Source: Favolaschia claudopus (taxonomy: Eukaryota; Basidiomycota; Agaricomycetes; Agaricales; Mycenaceae). Taken from it: a stretch of 64,000 nucleotides of DNA. Both the position numbers and the translations under genes were made by a program. Of this stretch, positions 20,937 to 33,750 are shown piece by piece (the first letter of the stretch is position 1; every line of letters starts with the position of its first letter). The notes beneath the pieces were generated by a model that ran no database searches, was not told the origin of the DNA, and worked only from the letters and a program-made list of their open reading frames with translations. The DNA lies in the NCBI GenBank assembly GCA_037176885.1, contig JAWWNJ010000047.1:1302001-1366000 (forward strand), read 5' to 3'.

Positions 20937-22019
20937 ATGAACTTTCCCATACTACCGGCACTTCATCAATGGCCCTCCTCAGGCATCCAAGAACCTTTAC
21001 ACCCAATGCTCGAGATGCGCAAGATGCGTCGCGTGACTGAGCGTGGCGAGGCAATATGGCCTTTGCGTTTAGAGTCCGCGCTTGTCGAAGGTAAGGCAAC
21101 TTCGATTGATTTTGTCCGGAATCGGGAGTCTGACGCAATGTCCCTGAGCATAGGCCTGCATCATTATCAACCTACTATCTGTCAAGAAACTGTAATGCTC
21201 AAGCGTTACCCGGGACGCAACCAGTTTCTCTCCAACTACATCTTCGACAAGACTGGGGAGCGACGTACCCCCAAACAGGTTGCCAGTCGGCTGCAGCAGA
21301 CACGAGAGGCCCCTCTCGATGAGGAGAGTCAGTATCTCATTCACCCAACTTCATTAAGCCACAGGATTGAAAATTGATTCACAGTGCACGATTTGCTCTT
21401 CCCATGTCCCTACTCCTCGCCCAGGATTACGTCTACTGCACAACTTTCGGCTCCGGACAGTCGCCCAATCTCTCAATGCTGTCAACCGACTGTAATCCCC
21501 ATCGACATCCTCCCGGAGCCGTTTTCATTCCCATCTCACGATAGCGTGCCTCAACAACTCTCGTCTCTTATCGCCTCCCGCACCCCCTGCGCGCTGAGCT
21601 GCATCGACCCCACCGTTACCTTGATCTCCCATGCCTCCCACGCGCACCTCGCCCAATCCCAGTTCTTCGTCTACAAAGACAACCACAGAGTTGTACACAC
21701 GGAGACCGCACTGCTCACCTCATCGATTGACTTCTCCCAACCGAACGTTCCGCAAATGGTCTACGCCGCGAAGCTAGTGCCGGAATACTGGAGCTCCATC
21801 GTTGAAAGTCCGGGTGAGCTGAAATTCCGTCGAGTTCACAATCAGTTCGCTAAAGGGTGTATTCCATTGCTTATTGCAGATCCCACTCGTTTTAGCATCC
21901 TTCATCAAGTTGTGAATTTCGACGACAATGCCGTGATATTGTCCGCGCTTTATGTCTTCAGATTTGCGGCGGAGTATTTTGGCGCTGCGTGCCCCGCTGT
22001 GAATACCGTTGGATATTGA
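20937..22019 (+). CDS. TEA/ATTS-domain transcription factor, copy A
   Basis: Four exons (20937-21090, 21154-21327, 21385-21813, 21880-22019) give 298 aa with every phase matching. Residues about 38-103 form a TEA domain: the first helix region around ERGEAIWPLRLESALVEG, then KRYPGRNQFLSNYIFDKTGE and RRTPKQVASRLQQ, the DNA-recognition helix region of this family (TEAD/abaA/Tec1). It should bind MCAT-type DNA sites and act in the nucleus. The C-terminal two thirds has no known domain. The ATG at 20937 is chosen because the same ATG occurs in copy B and a stop lies upstream in both. The nearly identical copy B lies inverted at 42470-43563. Confidence 0.8.
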
Positions 22020-22502
22020 TAGCGTTGCAAAAGCTAGAATTTCATCGGCGACAACAATAGATGCAGTTTAAAGCCACTCTCGCGGTGGATCTTTACTGCC
22101 AATAATTTATTAACTCTTTGTTCAACAATGTAATTACAATGTGGACTCTACTATACTTGTATCGAACCTTTAATTTGGGGGAACTCTGCGCTGCCCGTAC
22201 TCCCACAGCTGTACGGTATCTCTAGAACCTACACACCCTTACTCATGAATGAAGCTATCCAAAATCTCCTTCATTTAATTCCAAGAAAAGATCAAGTTGA
22301 GAGTGCGTGTCGGTTATAGCCGATGAAGTCTAAAGTCAGTGACCGGATTCATTTGGAGGTAGAGTGTTGTTCAATCTGAATCGCAAGTTCGACAGAACGA
22401 AATAGGGGGGAGACGAATCATGCCGACTCGGAACGGATGTGATCGCATCACAGATACCATCAGCCATCGACACGTGTCATGTCCCCTTTGCCTCTCACCA
22501 CC
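22020..22502. promoter_or_regulatory. Intergenic region before F-box gene A
   Basis: AT-rich spacer holding the 3' UTR of the TEA gene and the promoter of the F-box gene. No distinct motif is supported. Confidence 0.4.
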
Positions 22503-23847
22503 ATGGCTGCGCAGAACCCTCTGGAAATTCAAGAGTTACTTGACCACTGCATCAGCTTCCTGGCTCATTCTACCCCGGACCTTATCTCCTGTGCGTCGGT
22601 TGCTCGCCCCTGGGTGCAACCCGCTCAATCAAATCTCTTTCGATGTCCCGTGTTCGACGCGAGAGCGATTGAAAAATTCTACCACGCTTTGGAAGCGTCT
22701 CCGCATCTGGCCGCTTATGTTCAGGAGCTGGATCTTAACTTTCATCATCATGGGATAGAGCCGACTTTCCACGCTCTTTGCGGACTGCCTTTTCCTCAGC
22801 TCGAGATTCTGCATCTCAATTTCGGTCGGGTCTTCTGGCACCCCAATTCCCCCCATCGTATACAGCAAATGCTTCGCCTCTTGACGTCTCCGAGGCTGCG
22901 CTACGTATCACTTGATGCCTATTGGGCGCGTGGTGAATCCTGCGCGCACATGTTGAGCAACTGTTCCCTGACGATCCAGCATCTCTATCTTGACGGTGGA
23001 CGGTGGGAAGCCGAGAGCATATCGTATGATTTGCTGCGGAACTCCTTCAAATCGTTGCATCTACATGTGGCGGACTTCGACAGCGATTTCCCTGGGGCCA
23101 GCGACCGGCCTGCCCAGTCATTCCCCTTCGATTCGTCGAACCTCGAAGCTCTGGCGATCAGCGGAGAGTCTATTCCCTGGAATACAATATGCAAAACCAA
23201 GATCCAAATTTTATCTCTTGAGAAGCTGGTCAGTCCGTTGCTTTTTTTTTTGCCAGGTGATATATTTATCGACGCACCTACGTTTCTTTGGGAAGCAGGG
23301 CAGTACTGATCTTAACCTCGCCTTATTTCCACGCCTTCACATGCTGTTATTGGACCTCGATAAATGGGCTGTTCCAGACGTTCTCGCGATGCTGAGGACG
23401 ATCAATTCTGAGAACACCATCCGCACCATCGTGGTCTCTGTTTACACCGACCAGACGGACGAGTTGGAGTTGAACATGCATATGGAGGCGCTCGATGGGG
23501 CGCTTTCGTCACTCTCGCTTACATGCCTCTCCACCGTCGAGGTCGAACATGTATATTGGGGACGTCAACCGCCGGACGACGTCGCTCGTCTGCGCGATCA
23601 TTTTCCGCGATCATTGGCGCGCAATCTGGTTCGTACCTTCTTTTTTTTTTTGCTTTTGTTTGTTATTCCTTGCTCTCATTTGGCGGCCGCATTTTGACAG
23701 TTGCGACTCAGCGCGCGGAATCATGACTCCAAGGCAAAGCGGTGGCAGGTGTGTCGCGAAAACCTCATCTCCAATTATAACCAATCGACGAATGACATCA
23801 GGAGCTTGTTGAGCAGTTTTAGAACATCTATTTCAAGCTTGCCATAA
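22503..23847 (+). CDS. F-box protein, copy A
   Basis: Exons 22503-23228, 23299-23628 and 23701-23847 give 400 aa. The N-terminus (IQELLDHCISFLAHSTPDLI, then SCASVARPWVQPAQSNLFRC) is a fungal F-box, which docks on Skp1. The rest has LRR-like strands (YVQELDLNF, FPQLEILHLNFG, SPRLRYVSLDAYW) that would select a substrate for ubiquitination. The ATG at 22503 is conserved in copy B, while an upstream in-frame ATG at 22479 is not. The last exon could end differently, since a GTGTGT donor follows WQ near 23748. Substrate unknown. Confidence 0.8.
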
Positions 23848-25143
23848 ACGTGTGGTTGCGTGGATGGCCATGGGCACTTTGAACGAATCCTTCAGTTTAC
23901 ACTCAAAACCTGTTGAATATTTGGGTTAGAAAGCGATACCGAGCGCCCATGATTTTCGCCATCTCCTCATTTCTTTCACCATGTCGAAATGCATCGCATT
24001 TGAACACCGGAATTCGTAGAATCGACTCCACCTGTAACATGGGATCGCTGCGATCGAACAGATGCTTATAATCGAGGGTAGGTCGATTCCGTGTCCACAA
24101 ATATCGTTCGATTCAAATCCACCAATGCTGTCCATGTCTTGATGCAACTCTTTCAAACGTAGCTGTTTTGATAAGTGCCCCCGGGCCGCTCGGAGAAACA
24201 CCATTCAAACATTGTGCGTTTTTCGACTGTTTCCCCGGGCACAGCGTCATATTCACTGCACATTGCTAGCAGCGAACTCCAAATTGAGAAGGAAGAATTA
24301 AAACGCCACTAGATTGCTGTGAAACGGAGGAGATCGATTGTAACCCGAGGTTCAGAGGCTGTATATAAGTATGTGGCTACATCATATTAACGGAGAAAAG
24401 AACGACAACAGTAGATTCGAGGGAATGTAGAAGTTCGACTTGCTTCCCAGTTTAGCTCTCTGCTGTGTGGACGTTGGCTTCGATTTCGCCGCACAGTGTA
24501 GAGCTGTTTAATCGATTGCCGCCCAAGAAGATTCTCAACATTCTTCGCCTTGCGCGCCGGAATCCCATGCATCGTGTGGCGCTTTTCTTCGAACTCGTTC
24601 AAATGGAGGACAGTAAAATGTTTGAAAGAATTAATTCGGTGAAACAATATCTGACCCTAGCCGCACTGTATTATAATCTCAACCAACGCGAGTTTAAAGC
24701 CAATTTGAACAAACCCGAGAACGCCGAAATCAACATGCCGCCCTGCCGAGATCAAGCATCTTTCGTTCCGGTGTGCCGTAACTTCCAATTTTGCTTCTCG
24801 CCGCCATCATGTCCTCGCTGGCAGTGGGCACTGTGGCACAGGTCCCCTGTTCTGTGTGGCGGGGTGGCGTCTATCGTGGCACTATAAAGGAGCGGAATGC
24901 TGGGAGACGTCGAAGGTTAATCTTGGACATTCTCCATCTAACCAACATCTAACACCACTACTTATACGGTTACCTTGCAGTTGCCGGTTACCTTGAAAGG
25001 CTGGACGACGTTGAAAGGAATCGCGTTGTGAGTCTTCAATTCATCTCAGTATGTATCGAACGTGTCTCTCAATTTGCACTGAATGCGTATTTTTGAAGTC
25101 GAGCCCAGATATATAACGATCTCGGAGTTACAGCTCCACCTCT
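23848..25143. other. Spacer with duplicated upstream region
   Basis: From about 24460 to 24930 the sequence matches the reverse complement of about 33990-34410 in arm B, including short open frames that are probably not coding. The minus-strand frame at 23926-24204 has no recognised motif. Confidence 0.45.
24883..24888 (+). promoter_or_regulatory. TATA box of Ser-rich gene A
   Basis: TATAAA about 260 bp before the ATG at 25144. The same box lies about 257 bp before the ATG of the inverted copy, inside a block of strong conservation (CAGTGGGCACTGTGGCACAG), which argues for a shared promoter. Confidence 0.5.
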
Positions 25144-25883
25144 ATGACCGAATACTCCTACTACGCGCACTCGACGTCCTCGACGAGCTCCAACGGCAGT
25201 ATAAGATCTTACGCATCGTCACATCCCACCTACCCCTACACGCAACGACACTTCAGCCAGACCCACTCCCCCTCTACCTCGAGCACTCCTACCCAATCGA
25301 TGAGTCGGCATAGTCATTCAAGCAGTGGAAGCATACATGGAGGAAGCCATAGACGACCATTCGCCTCACACGTCCCCTCTTGGCCACCGCCGGAGAGGTA
25401 CCGCCCAGGCTACGGATTCATCTCGCCCTCCTCATCTTCGTCTTCATCTTCACGGTCGACTCGCAGCACATCGACGCGCGCATCTTCGTCTTCCTCGCGA
25501 ACGTTGACACCATCGGATTCTATATCGCAGGTCGACTCTCGATCTGCAAGGTCGATACCTTCCTATTCGAATTCAGTTTCTCGTTCGAGTCATTCGCATT
25601 CGCATTCGCATTCGCCCCGCACTCACCAGCGTTATGATCGCCACATCACTCCAATTCCTCGTTCGCCACCTGTGTCATATGGATACCCTTCGAATGGATA
25701 CGGAGGGACGTATGCGCCGCAGGCCCAACTTCGCCAGCCCCAGGCTGCGACCAATTATAAGACGGGAGGAATAATCATCTTGCCTCGCGGGAGAGGGAGG
25801 GCACCGGATGTCGTGGTGTGTATCTTCTTCGTAACTTGAATTCAAAGATAGATGCTAACGGGTCACATTTCTAGTTCTATTGA
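25144..25883 (+). CDS. Ser-rich low-complexity protein, copy A
   Basis: Exons 25144-25815 and 25875-25883 give 226 aa. It starts MTEYSYYAHSTSSTS and is dominated by Ser, Thr, Arg, His and Pro, with a conserved core RPFASHVPSWPPPERYRPGY and a C-terminus GIIILPRGRGRAPDVV. The last exon adds only FY before the stop, as the inverted copy adds IY. No domain is known. The conserved core and hydrophobic C-terminal motif, kept while the Ser-rich parts vary, suggest a real protein. Possibly disordered. Confidence 0.65.
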
Positions 25884-26276
25884 AGTGGCTACAATAGCTC
25901 GTCTGAATTACCCTGATTTACACAGTATTTCCTGGACTCGGGTTTCCTAGATTTTAGATCGATCAATTCACACCAATACTTTACCTCCAACGACCAACAT
26001 TCGGGGCGGTTTTGCTATAATCTCTTTGCTGTACGACTATGACCTTGTTTTGATGAAATGTAACGACATGACCAAGAATACAATCTCCCAAATTGTCCAA
26101 TTGACACTTCTTCCGGCTCAGCTGTTCAAAGTGCGAATTGCCTGATTTGATTCAGAATGTCACTGAATCAATTCATGTTCGAGCAAAGGACATATGTACA
26201 TTTCATTTCAATCTCAATGACTCCTGAAATTCTCTTTCGTTGCTCCTTCTGTACCCTACTTATTCACCTCACTCGT
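25884..26276. other. Intergenic between converging genes
   Basis: Spacer with the 3' ends of the Ser-rich gene and the transporter gene. Nothing else seen. Confidence 0.5.
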
Positions 26277-29200
26277 TCACTGAACCGTCTCAACCCTTTC
26301 CTCACTCCCCTTCTCCCCACGACTCTCCGCGTCTTTCTCACCCCGAACTTCATCAACACTTTCCTCATCTTCATCAATGAACGCATTCTCCCCCGCGCCA
26401 CGCTCGTCAAACGCCACTCGGTGTTTCTCGAAATGTGAGGAATGATTCCTACAACACAAATACCATTATCGGTCAACATTCTTTCAACGAATCAGAGACA
26501 GAGGAGAGAGAGAACGCACTCAGCCGGCCCAATAATCGTGATCAAGATCACAAACGCCGCCACCGCACCAATGAGTATACCCTGCACTTTACCGTAGTCG
26601 GGGACAGTCTTGCCGTTGACGACGGTCTTGAGGTGTTCGCCGCCGGCTGCGCGAAAGGAGGAAATGATTAGGATGGAGAAGGAGGAATGAGACAAGGACT
26701 CACTAGCTTCAATCTGCGCTGCCGCGCTCGAAATCATGTTCCCGATTTGATAGGCCACGCCGGGGAACGTCGCGCGGAAGGCGGGGGGCGCCATTTCCGT
26801 TAAATGGATGGGGATCTACGTACGTACGAGAAGAGTGTATGATTAGTGCAAGGCGAAGAGGAGAGAGGGTGGGGAGAGGCGGAGAGTAAGGAAGAGAATC
26901 ACTCACGACGCCCCACGCCCCCTGCACACCAAACTGAATACAAAACGCCCCCGCAGCCAACGCGGAGAACCCGCCGGGGAGGATCCAGAGCGGGATGAAA
27001 GCACCGGTGATGATTTCGAAGAGGCTGTAAGCATCGTTCAGTAGGTGTATATAGCACACTGCACGAGGGAACAAAAGCGGAAGAAATTGATTGATTGAAC
27101 TCACACAATCGTAATCCGCCGCCCAAGGAACTGCGATGCCCAACCGGCGACGGCACCGCCTGCAATTGCGCCCTACGAAAATTAAATCCAGTTTCATCAT
27201 CAGCATCAACTCGAATAAAGCACGATTGGTGGATAAGGAACCCGGAGAGACGCATGAGTTTGGAAAGGAAGAAGAGTCCGATGGCAAGTCGCGTGAACGA
27301 ACTAACGGAAGCGTATACTGTATCGCCCATTGCTCGTCGACCCTCCCAATGACAACCCGCCGGTACACAACTGTCGTGAGACACCCGCGTACAGGAACGG
27401 TGGGGCTGCGAATGCTGCTGCGGAAGCGGAAGTGGAACGGAGAAAGGAGGAAGGGAAAGGCACGTCTTCAAATTTAGATGGAGCAGAAATAGCTCTCGTA
27501 CGCGTCTCCGTTCCCTTGTCGGGGTCGCACGAGCACAAGTCGACGTAGGGTATGAATGAATGCGTGGAGGCAGATGGGACGTGGGATTGGGAGCACGAAA
27601 CACGGAAAACGGAAAAAGGCACGGGAAAGGCAACGTCTAAGTATCCGCTCCGAATGCAGGATACATAGGACATATTTCCCCTCCTCGGAGTGGTTAACGA
27701 AAAGACCGAATCGGAACAAAAAGAATAAAAATGTAAGACTCACACAATTCCCGATAATCGTCGCAATGACCGCATCGTCGGCGCTGAGGCCTTTGTCCTG
27801 CTGTACGTAGGTGGGGTAGAGGTCTTGCGAGCCGTGGGCGAGGAAGTTGAAGCCTGGATGAGAGAAGGGGCGTTAGCGAGAAAACGAAAGAATGAAAATA
27901 GAGTAGCGTAGAAAGAAAGAGTGGAGGAAGAGTAAGAGCAATCACCCACCAGTCAACAACAACACCGCATACACACACAGCGCCCAATGTTTCTTCAGCA
28001 TCGCGTTCGTCTCGCGGATGAAGATGCGGGTTTTTTGCGCTTCGGAGGTGGCGTGGGCTTCGGCTGCGCGGCGGGCCTGGGGGAAGAAGGAAGGAAGGTC
28101 AGAATTAAGGAAGTAAGCGAGGAGACCCGGATCCGAGTTCACCTTCAAAAACGCCTCACTCTCAGGCAACAAACTGCGCAACACGGCGCCAAAGGTGCTG
28201 ATGCCCGCTGCGGTCCAGAAGAGGGCGCGCCAGCCGGGGGCGACGGCGGGGACGAGTTTCAGGGAGATGAGGGCTGCGAGCTGTTGAGAGATGGAATTAG
28301 TTGGTTTGTGTGGAGAGGATGATAGAGAGAGAAAGAGGAATTTAAGAAAGAAAGATGGATTGAAGACGCACAAGATTCCCAAAGGCATACCCCTCCTGCA
28401 GGACGCCGCTGGCGACGCCGCGGAGCTCGACGGGGAGGTTTTCGAGGGAGGTGGAGGCTGCGAGGCCCCAGATGCCGCCCATGCCGATGCCTGGTGAGGC
28501 GTGAGCGTTTGCGCAAGGAGAGAGGGCTTTGATTTTTAACAAAAAAGAGACGGGAAGCCGACACCCACCAAACAACGACCGCAACGCCAAAAACTGCTTG
28601 AACGTCTGTACGAAGCCGGCGCCGAGCTGGAGGACGGCGACGAGGAGGAGGTTGAAGACGAGAGGCCATTTGCGGCCGAAGCGGTCGGAGAAGATGCCGA
28701 AGAGGATGGCGCCGATGGAGCGGAAGAGGAGGGTGAGGGTTATTGCTTGGGTCTGTGAAGGAAGGAAGGAGGGAGTGAGTGGGTGATGAAGGAAGCGAGG
28801 AGTGAAAGAGTCAGTGATGGAATGAAGGACGGAAATGAAAGAATGGTGCGAGCGTGAATGAGGAAATCATGATGGAGTGAATGAAATGAGATGGGGGAGA
28901 AGGGGAAAAGAAAGAAGAAGCGATATGGATCAGTCGATGCGTGAAGTAAGAGATGGAGGAAATTGAGGGGAAAAGGCGAGGAAGAAAGAAGAAGAGGATA
29001 GGCGCAGGGAGGGAAGGAGGGAAAGTGAAGTATGCGATATACAAAATGAGGAAAGAAAGAAGGAAGAAAGCAAAACAGAAGCGAAGAAAACAACGCACGA
29101 TCGAACTCGTAGGCTTCCCAAACTGCGCACTCAACGCGGGGACACTAACGCTGACACTGAAGAAATCGAGCGCGTCGCAGGTCCATGCGAGCCAGCCGAC

Positions 29201-29329
29201 CCAGAAGAAGGCCCATTGGAGCCAGGTGAGGCGGCGGAGGTGTTGGATTAGGGTGAGTTTGTTCGTGGTTGAGGCGGATTTGGGGGGACGCGGGGCGAGG
29301 CGGAGGGGGGCGAAGAATATTGTGCGCAT
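26277..29329 (-). CDS. Jen1-like monocarboxylate/H+ symporter (MFS)
   Basis: Eleven exons on the minus strand (29329-29099, 28752-28569, 28490-28372, 28280-28143, 28076-27950, 27853-27744, 27172-27105, 27024-26907, 26815-26704, 26646-26520, 26448-26277) join in phase to 501 aa. Features are WLQWAFFWVGWLAWTCDALD in helix 1, the MFS loop motif SDRFGRKWPL (about 99-108), ENLPVELRGVASGVLQEGYA in the middle, and HGSQDLYPTY near 273-282, the H..QD(L)YPT signature of Jen1-type lactate/pyruvate transporters. The C-terminal tail after IIGPAENHSSHFEKH is acidic and cytoplasmic, typical of the family. It should import short monocarboxylates with protons at the plasma membrane. The gene is divergent from a dehydrogenase, with 1.4 kb between them. 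Confidence 0.88.
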
Positions 29330-30691
29330 CGCGATTCGGATTCGTTGCGAGGGACTGCGGGCGACCAAAGGGAAGGAAGACCAGAGTGGTGGGAGTGCGT
29401 TGCTTCGCCTTCTTATACCACGGGCTGGCACTCAATGAAATACCAATCTGCTACCCTGATCTGTCGTCGATGATAGGCGTTTGTTGGGCTCCCGCGCTTG
29501 CAGATAGGATTATTTGAATGGGGTGTGAAGGGGAGGGCTATGCTGACGCGGCACCTCGCGGCATTGCGCATTGGGTGGGTTCAACTATTCTACCGGCGCT
29601 CTCGTTCTCTCATGGGAGGGAAGCGGGAGGGTGTTGTGTTCGAGGGAGGGCAAAGACAGAAGAGGAAGTGTGGGTGGGCATGAGGCTAGGGAGTGGGAAA
29701 TTGTGAACTCGGGGTCGTGACGTGAGAGTCTGAGAGTCAAGTGAATCGAGCGCTTCGGGAACGTGATGCGGAACGTTGAGTCGGACGACCTCGAGAGAGC
29801 GAACGAGTGCTGTGTGGACGGTGAGAGAGGAGGGAGGGTTGTTGACAGCTGCGTTGTGCATGTTTGGGAGACATGATTGATTGCATCAGGGTGATGGCCG
29901 GTCGCATGTCCAAAGTCGAATTTCCGTACCTGCTTGCTGAGATTTATGGTCGTTCGACATAGTCTCGGATACCCAGACCTTTCTCCGCAGTCCCTATCGG
30001 GGGTCTTTCCATATATAGTGAATAGAGGATTTTTCTGACGGATGATTGATGTGAAAGGGTGGGAGAATTTTTAGGGCGGAGAAAGGTCTGGGCCGATCGA
30101 CCTATAGTCACCTACCATCACCCCGCCCACTCATACTCATTAATGCGTCAACGCGCTCCACTGGCCGATATCGTCGAGGAAATGCCTCCAGATGAGGAGG
30201 GGCAGCATTCTGCCTCTGTCGGGTGCCTGTATTGTACAATCATGCTTGCGTACGCACAAACCATTTTCACAAGCAAGAGGGTGATGGTAGGTGACACCAC
30301 ATCGATCACCCCAGACGTCTCCAAGCCTTTTTATTTTCCCACAACTCAGAGATCAATCAGCTGTCAAAAGTGTCTTGTATTCACTATATATGGAAAGAGC
30401 TCCGACCTCTACGTTCTGCTGCACGGATTGTGCGGAGACGTCTGGGTTTCCGAGACTAGTTCGACAAGCGAAAACCCTTTCGTGAGACTGCGTAGATCAC
30501 TGGACTTGAAAGCTCTACCAAGGACTGGAACTGGACTGGACCCAACCCACGGCAATCTCCGCCGCGCCGAACTTCCGAAAGCATTACCAAAACATTACGC
30601 GAACCCTGACAACACCCGCCGATATAACCCGACCTATATCGCATTCGGCCGACCAAAACCTCCCTCTTCTTCCTCACCACCATCGACGACA
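29330..30691. promoter_or_regulatory. Shared 1.4-kb divergent promoter region
   Basis: Lies between the ATGs of the transporter (minus) and the dehydrogenase (plus), so it must carry both promoters. CT-rich stretches just before 30692 resemble fungal initiation regions. Open frames in it look fortuitous. Confidence 0.5.
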
Positions 30692-32596
30692 ATGGCGAGC
30701 CTCCTCCCTTGGCTCTTCCCACCCAAGTTCGTCCCGGAGCGCGACATCCCCGACCTCAGCGGCAAGGTGCCTTCCTCTCCCTTCCTCTTCCTGTCCATCC
30801 CTACCTAACCCACCCACTCACCCGCCCCTCCGCAAGATCGCCCTCGTCACAGGCGGCAACACCGGCCTCGGCTACCAAACAGCCAAACACCTCCTCCTCC
30901 ACAACGCCACCGTCTACCTCCTCGCGCGCTCCCCCACCAAGGCCGCTGCGGCGCTCGCCTCCTTGAAAGAAGAAACCGGGAAAGACGCGGTGTTCATCGA
31001 GCTGGATTTGGCTGATTTGAAGAGTGTGCGGAGGGCGGCGGAGGAGTTTTTGAAGAGGGAGGAGAGGTTGGATTTGATGTGGAATAATGCGTGAGTGTTT
31101 TCGTCGTGTTGCTTTGTTTTTGAGTGGGTGGGTGGGTTGGCCCACGTCGTCCTCCGTTCTCCGCTTTAACCTCTCTTTCCCCGCCTCAGTTGACGCTGAC
31201 GGTTTACCCTACGCTAGAGGTCTAATGGCCTGCCCGACCGAGATGCTAACCGCGCAAGGATACGACTTGCGTGCGTCCTTCCTTCCTCCCTTCTTTCTCT
31301 CCCTCGCTCGCTCATCCCCGCCTAACTTAACAGAGTTCGGCACAAATGTCATCGGCCACTTCCTCCTCACCGAGCTCCTCGTGCGTTCCTTATCCTCCTC
31401 GTTTTCATACCATATAACACATCCCCACTTCGATTTCCTTTTAGCTCCCCGCCCTCCTCCGCTCCCACCTCACCACCGCCCACCCCGCGCGAATAATCCA
31501 CACCTCCTCCATCGGCCACCTCTTCGCGCCCTCCACCCCTTCCTTCGACTCCACCCCCCTGAAAGGCGGGGAAGCCCGCGACGCGTGGATCAAGAAAGAG
31601 GGCGGGGGAGAGATGATGAGTACGTGGTGAGTTTAGTTTCAAGTCTTCCGTATTCTATTCTATTCTACTCCTGCCTTCATTCGCTTCATTTAATTCTTTC
31701 TGTTCCTGTTTCTGTTTACTTCGTTGCATTCCTGTTCCTATTCGTTTCGTTTGCTTCTTCATCTTTCCTCAACTATCTCCTCCTTCTTCATTCCTCTTCA
31801 TCTTTCCTACATACTCTCTCTCCTTCACTCGCCCTTCCCAAGTATACCACCTCAATATTAACTACATATACCCCTCCAGGAAACTCTACGGCACCAGCAA
31901 ACTCGCCAACATCCTCCTCTCCAACCACCTCGCGCGCACGCACTCCCCCGATGTCTTGGTATCCTGTGCGGTACACCCTGGGTTTGTGAATACTGAGTTG
32001 GGGAGGTGCGTTTTCGTTCGGTTTTCTTATTTTTTCCACTACCTTCGCGTTACCCTTGCCGACTTGCCCTCAATCCTCAACCTGGTTTCTCCTCATCCCT
32101 ACATACCCTTCATCGATATATCCCTCCATCCATCCACCGCGCACCTCACTCCACCTCACTTCACTTCTCGTATCCTTTTCGACGGACGCGTTGACTAACC
32201 AACTACACAGACACGGCGGCTTCCTGATGCAATGGTCGGGGAAGATGTTGTTCTTGACGCCTGCGTACGTCCTCTATTCTTTCTTTCTTTCTCTCCCCCT
32301 CGCCCCGCCGAAATTGGACGTTCTCTTCTCATCCCCTTCCCCTTCCCCGCATTCACATTCGCATCCCATCCCATTCCACCCCCTACCTATACCCCCACTC
32401 AACTTCAACTAACACCCCACCCAGCCAAGGCGTCCTAACCCAACTCTGGGCCGGCACCGCTGCGACGCCCGAGGAGATCAACGGGCAATACCTCGTCCCC
32501 TTCGCCGCCCGCGGCAAGCCCTCTGCGCGCGCGCTGGATGAGAAATTGGAAGAGGAGGTGGTGGGGTATTTGAGGAAGCAGGTGGAGGGGTTTTAG
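30692..32596 (+). CDS. Short-chain dehydrogenase/reductase, retinol dehydrogenase-like
   Basis: Eight exons (30692-30766, 30837-31090, 31218-31270, 31334-31380, 31445-31626, 31880-32005, 32211-32264, 32425-32596) join in phase to 320 aa. Residues 30-37 (TGGNTGLG) are the Rossmann cofactor motif. NNAG follows the third strand, Ser164 or Ser165 lies in IIHTSS, and Tyr207/Lys211 in YGTSK complete the Ser-Tyr-Lys catalytic set. The ending [13 protein letters not shown] resembles the WWOX/retinol-dehydrogenase group. It should be an NAD(P)-dependent oxidoreductase. The substrate is unknown. It sits with a carboxylate transporter in the spacer of an inverted duplication. Confidence 0.88.
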
Positions 32597-33069
32597 GGTG
32601 GGATAGGAGTGAGAAGGGGTGAGGTTGATTTGATTGGGAACGAAGTTGGGCTACGTTAATAGTTGCAGAGGTAGCATAAAATCAAGGGAGGGGTCCATTT
32701 CGCCGAGTACTTAGTAAATATGAGTTGGGAAGTCCATTCAACCATTGATTTTGGGCGCAATTCAATTTGAAGCGGAGATGACGGAACTGAGCGTTGAAGC
32801 GCCGAGACAGGACGCAGAAGCGCAACATAAGAAGCTCACATACTTATGGTGAGTGAAGAATCAATATCATTCACCCAAAGCACCTAGAGGAATCAAAAAA
32901 AATTGTATTCGTAGAGCTGTATCGTTGCAGATAATTGGGGGTATCATTGAGCACCTACATACGTGCGTTCATTCGCTCGATCGTGGGTATATCCCGAGAC
33001 AGTAACCCGATTCAATTCGCGATCCATGGATTTAAGTTGAGCGGAAGATCACGATTCAGTCGTCAAGAT
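32597..33069. other. Intergenic between converging genes
   Basis: No feature seen. The edge of inverted-duplication arm B lies at its right end. Confidence 0.5.
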
Positions 33070-33750
33070 TCAATAAATCTACAGGCATTACAGAATTTAA
33101 TCGGCATTCGGAAAGCAGGACGAAATTTAGACACGCACCACGATATCCGGCGCCCTCCCTTCCCCCCGAGAGAGTATGATTATCCCCGTAGCACGAGATC
33201 CCGTCGCTACATGAGGTTGAGAGGGTACATGGTACCCTCGAGGCGCATATGTCGCTCCGTAGCTGTGATATAACATCCGCGGCGGCGGCGGCGGAGGGGC
33301 ATGGCGATCATGGCAGTGATGACGAGCATAACGGGGCGTTGCGAGCGAATGCGAACTCGACCCATGATACGAAGTCGAATGCGAATGAGAATCCGGCGAA
33401 CGAGAATGAACCTGCGAGATTGAATCGTCCGGCGTCAACGTCAAGGATCGCGAAGATGAGCGCGACAAGGGAGTTCGAGTCGAGTGTGAGGAAGTAGACG
33501 AAGAGGAAGAGGGCGAAACGAACCCGTAGCCTGGGCGGTATCTCTCCGGCGGTGGGTAGGACGGGACGTGTGAGGCCAAGGGTCTGCGTTGTGCGCCTCC
33601 GGAAGTGAAATTTCCATCACGGCTTGGCATTGGGCTCGGGAGTGAAGGGAAACTGGAAGACCTTTGCGTGGCGGGGTACAAAGACCTAGGGGATCTTATA
33701 CCGGAATTTCTTGAGCACGCCGAGTCAGAGCAGTGCGAGTATTCGGTCAT
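33070..33750 (-). CDS. Ser-rich low-complexity protein, copy B
   Basis: Exons 33750-33139 and 33078-33070 give 206 aa. It starts MTEYSHCSDSACSRN and keeps the core RPLASHVPSYPPPERYRPGY and the tail GIIILSRGEGRAPDIV followed by IY. The Ser/His-rich middle differs in length from copy A, consistent with relaxed selection on the disordered parts. Function unknown. Confidence 0.65.

Larger units (their letters stand above)
20530..25890. repeat. Inverted segmental duplication, arm A
   Basis: Contains, in order, a TEA-domain gene, an F-box gene, a conserved noncoding stretch with TATA box and a Ser-rich gene, all on the plus strand. The same genes occur on the minus strand in arm B (33070-43950) in mirror order. 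Similarity includes introns and 5' flanks, so it is a DNA-level duplication and not just a gene family. Confidence 0.85.

Noticed and set aside
28811..29093. Long ORFs around the first intron of the transporter
   Set aside because: They run through an intron with GA/CT-rich sequence; the in-phase splice solution gives the conserved transporter protein instead.
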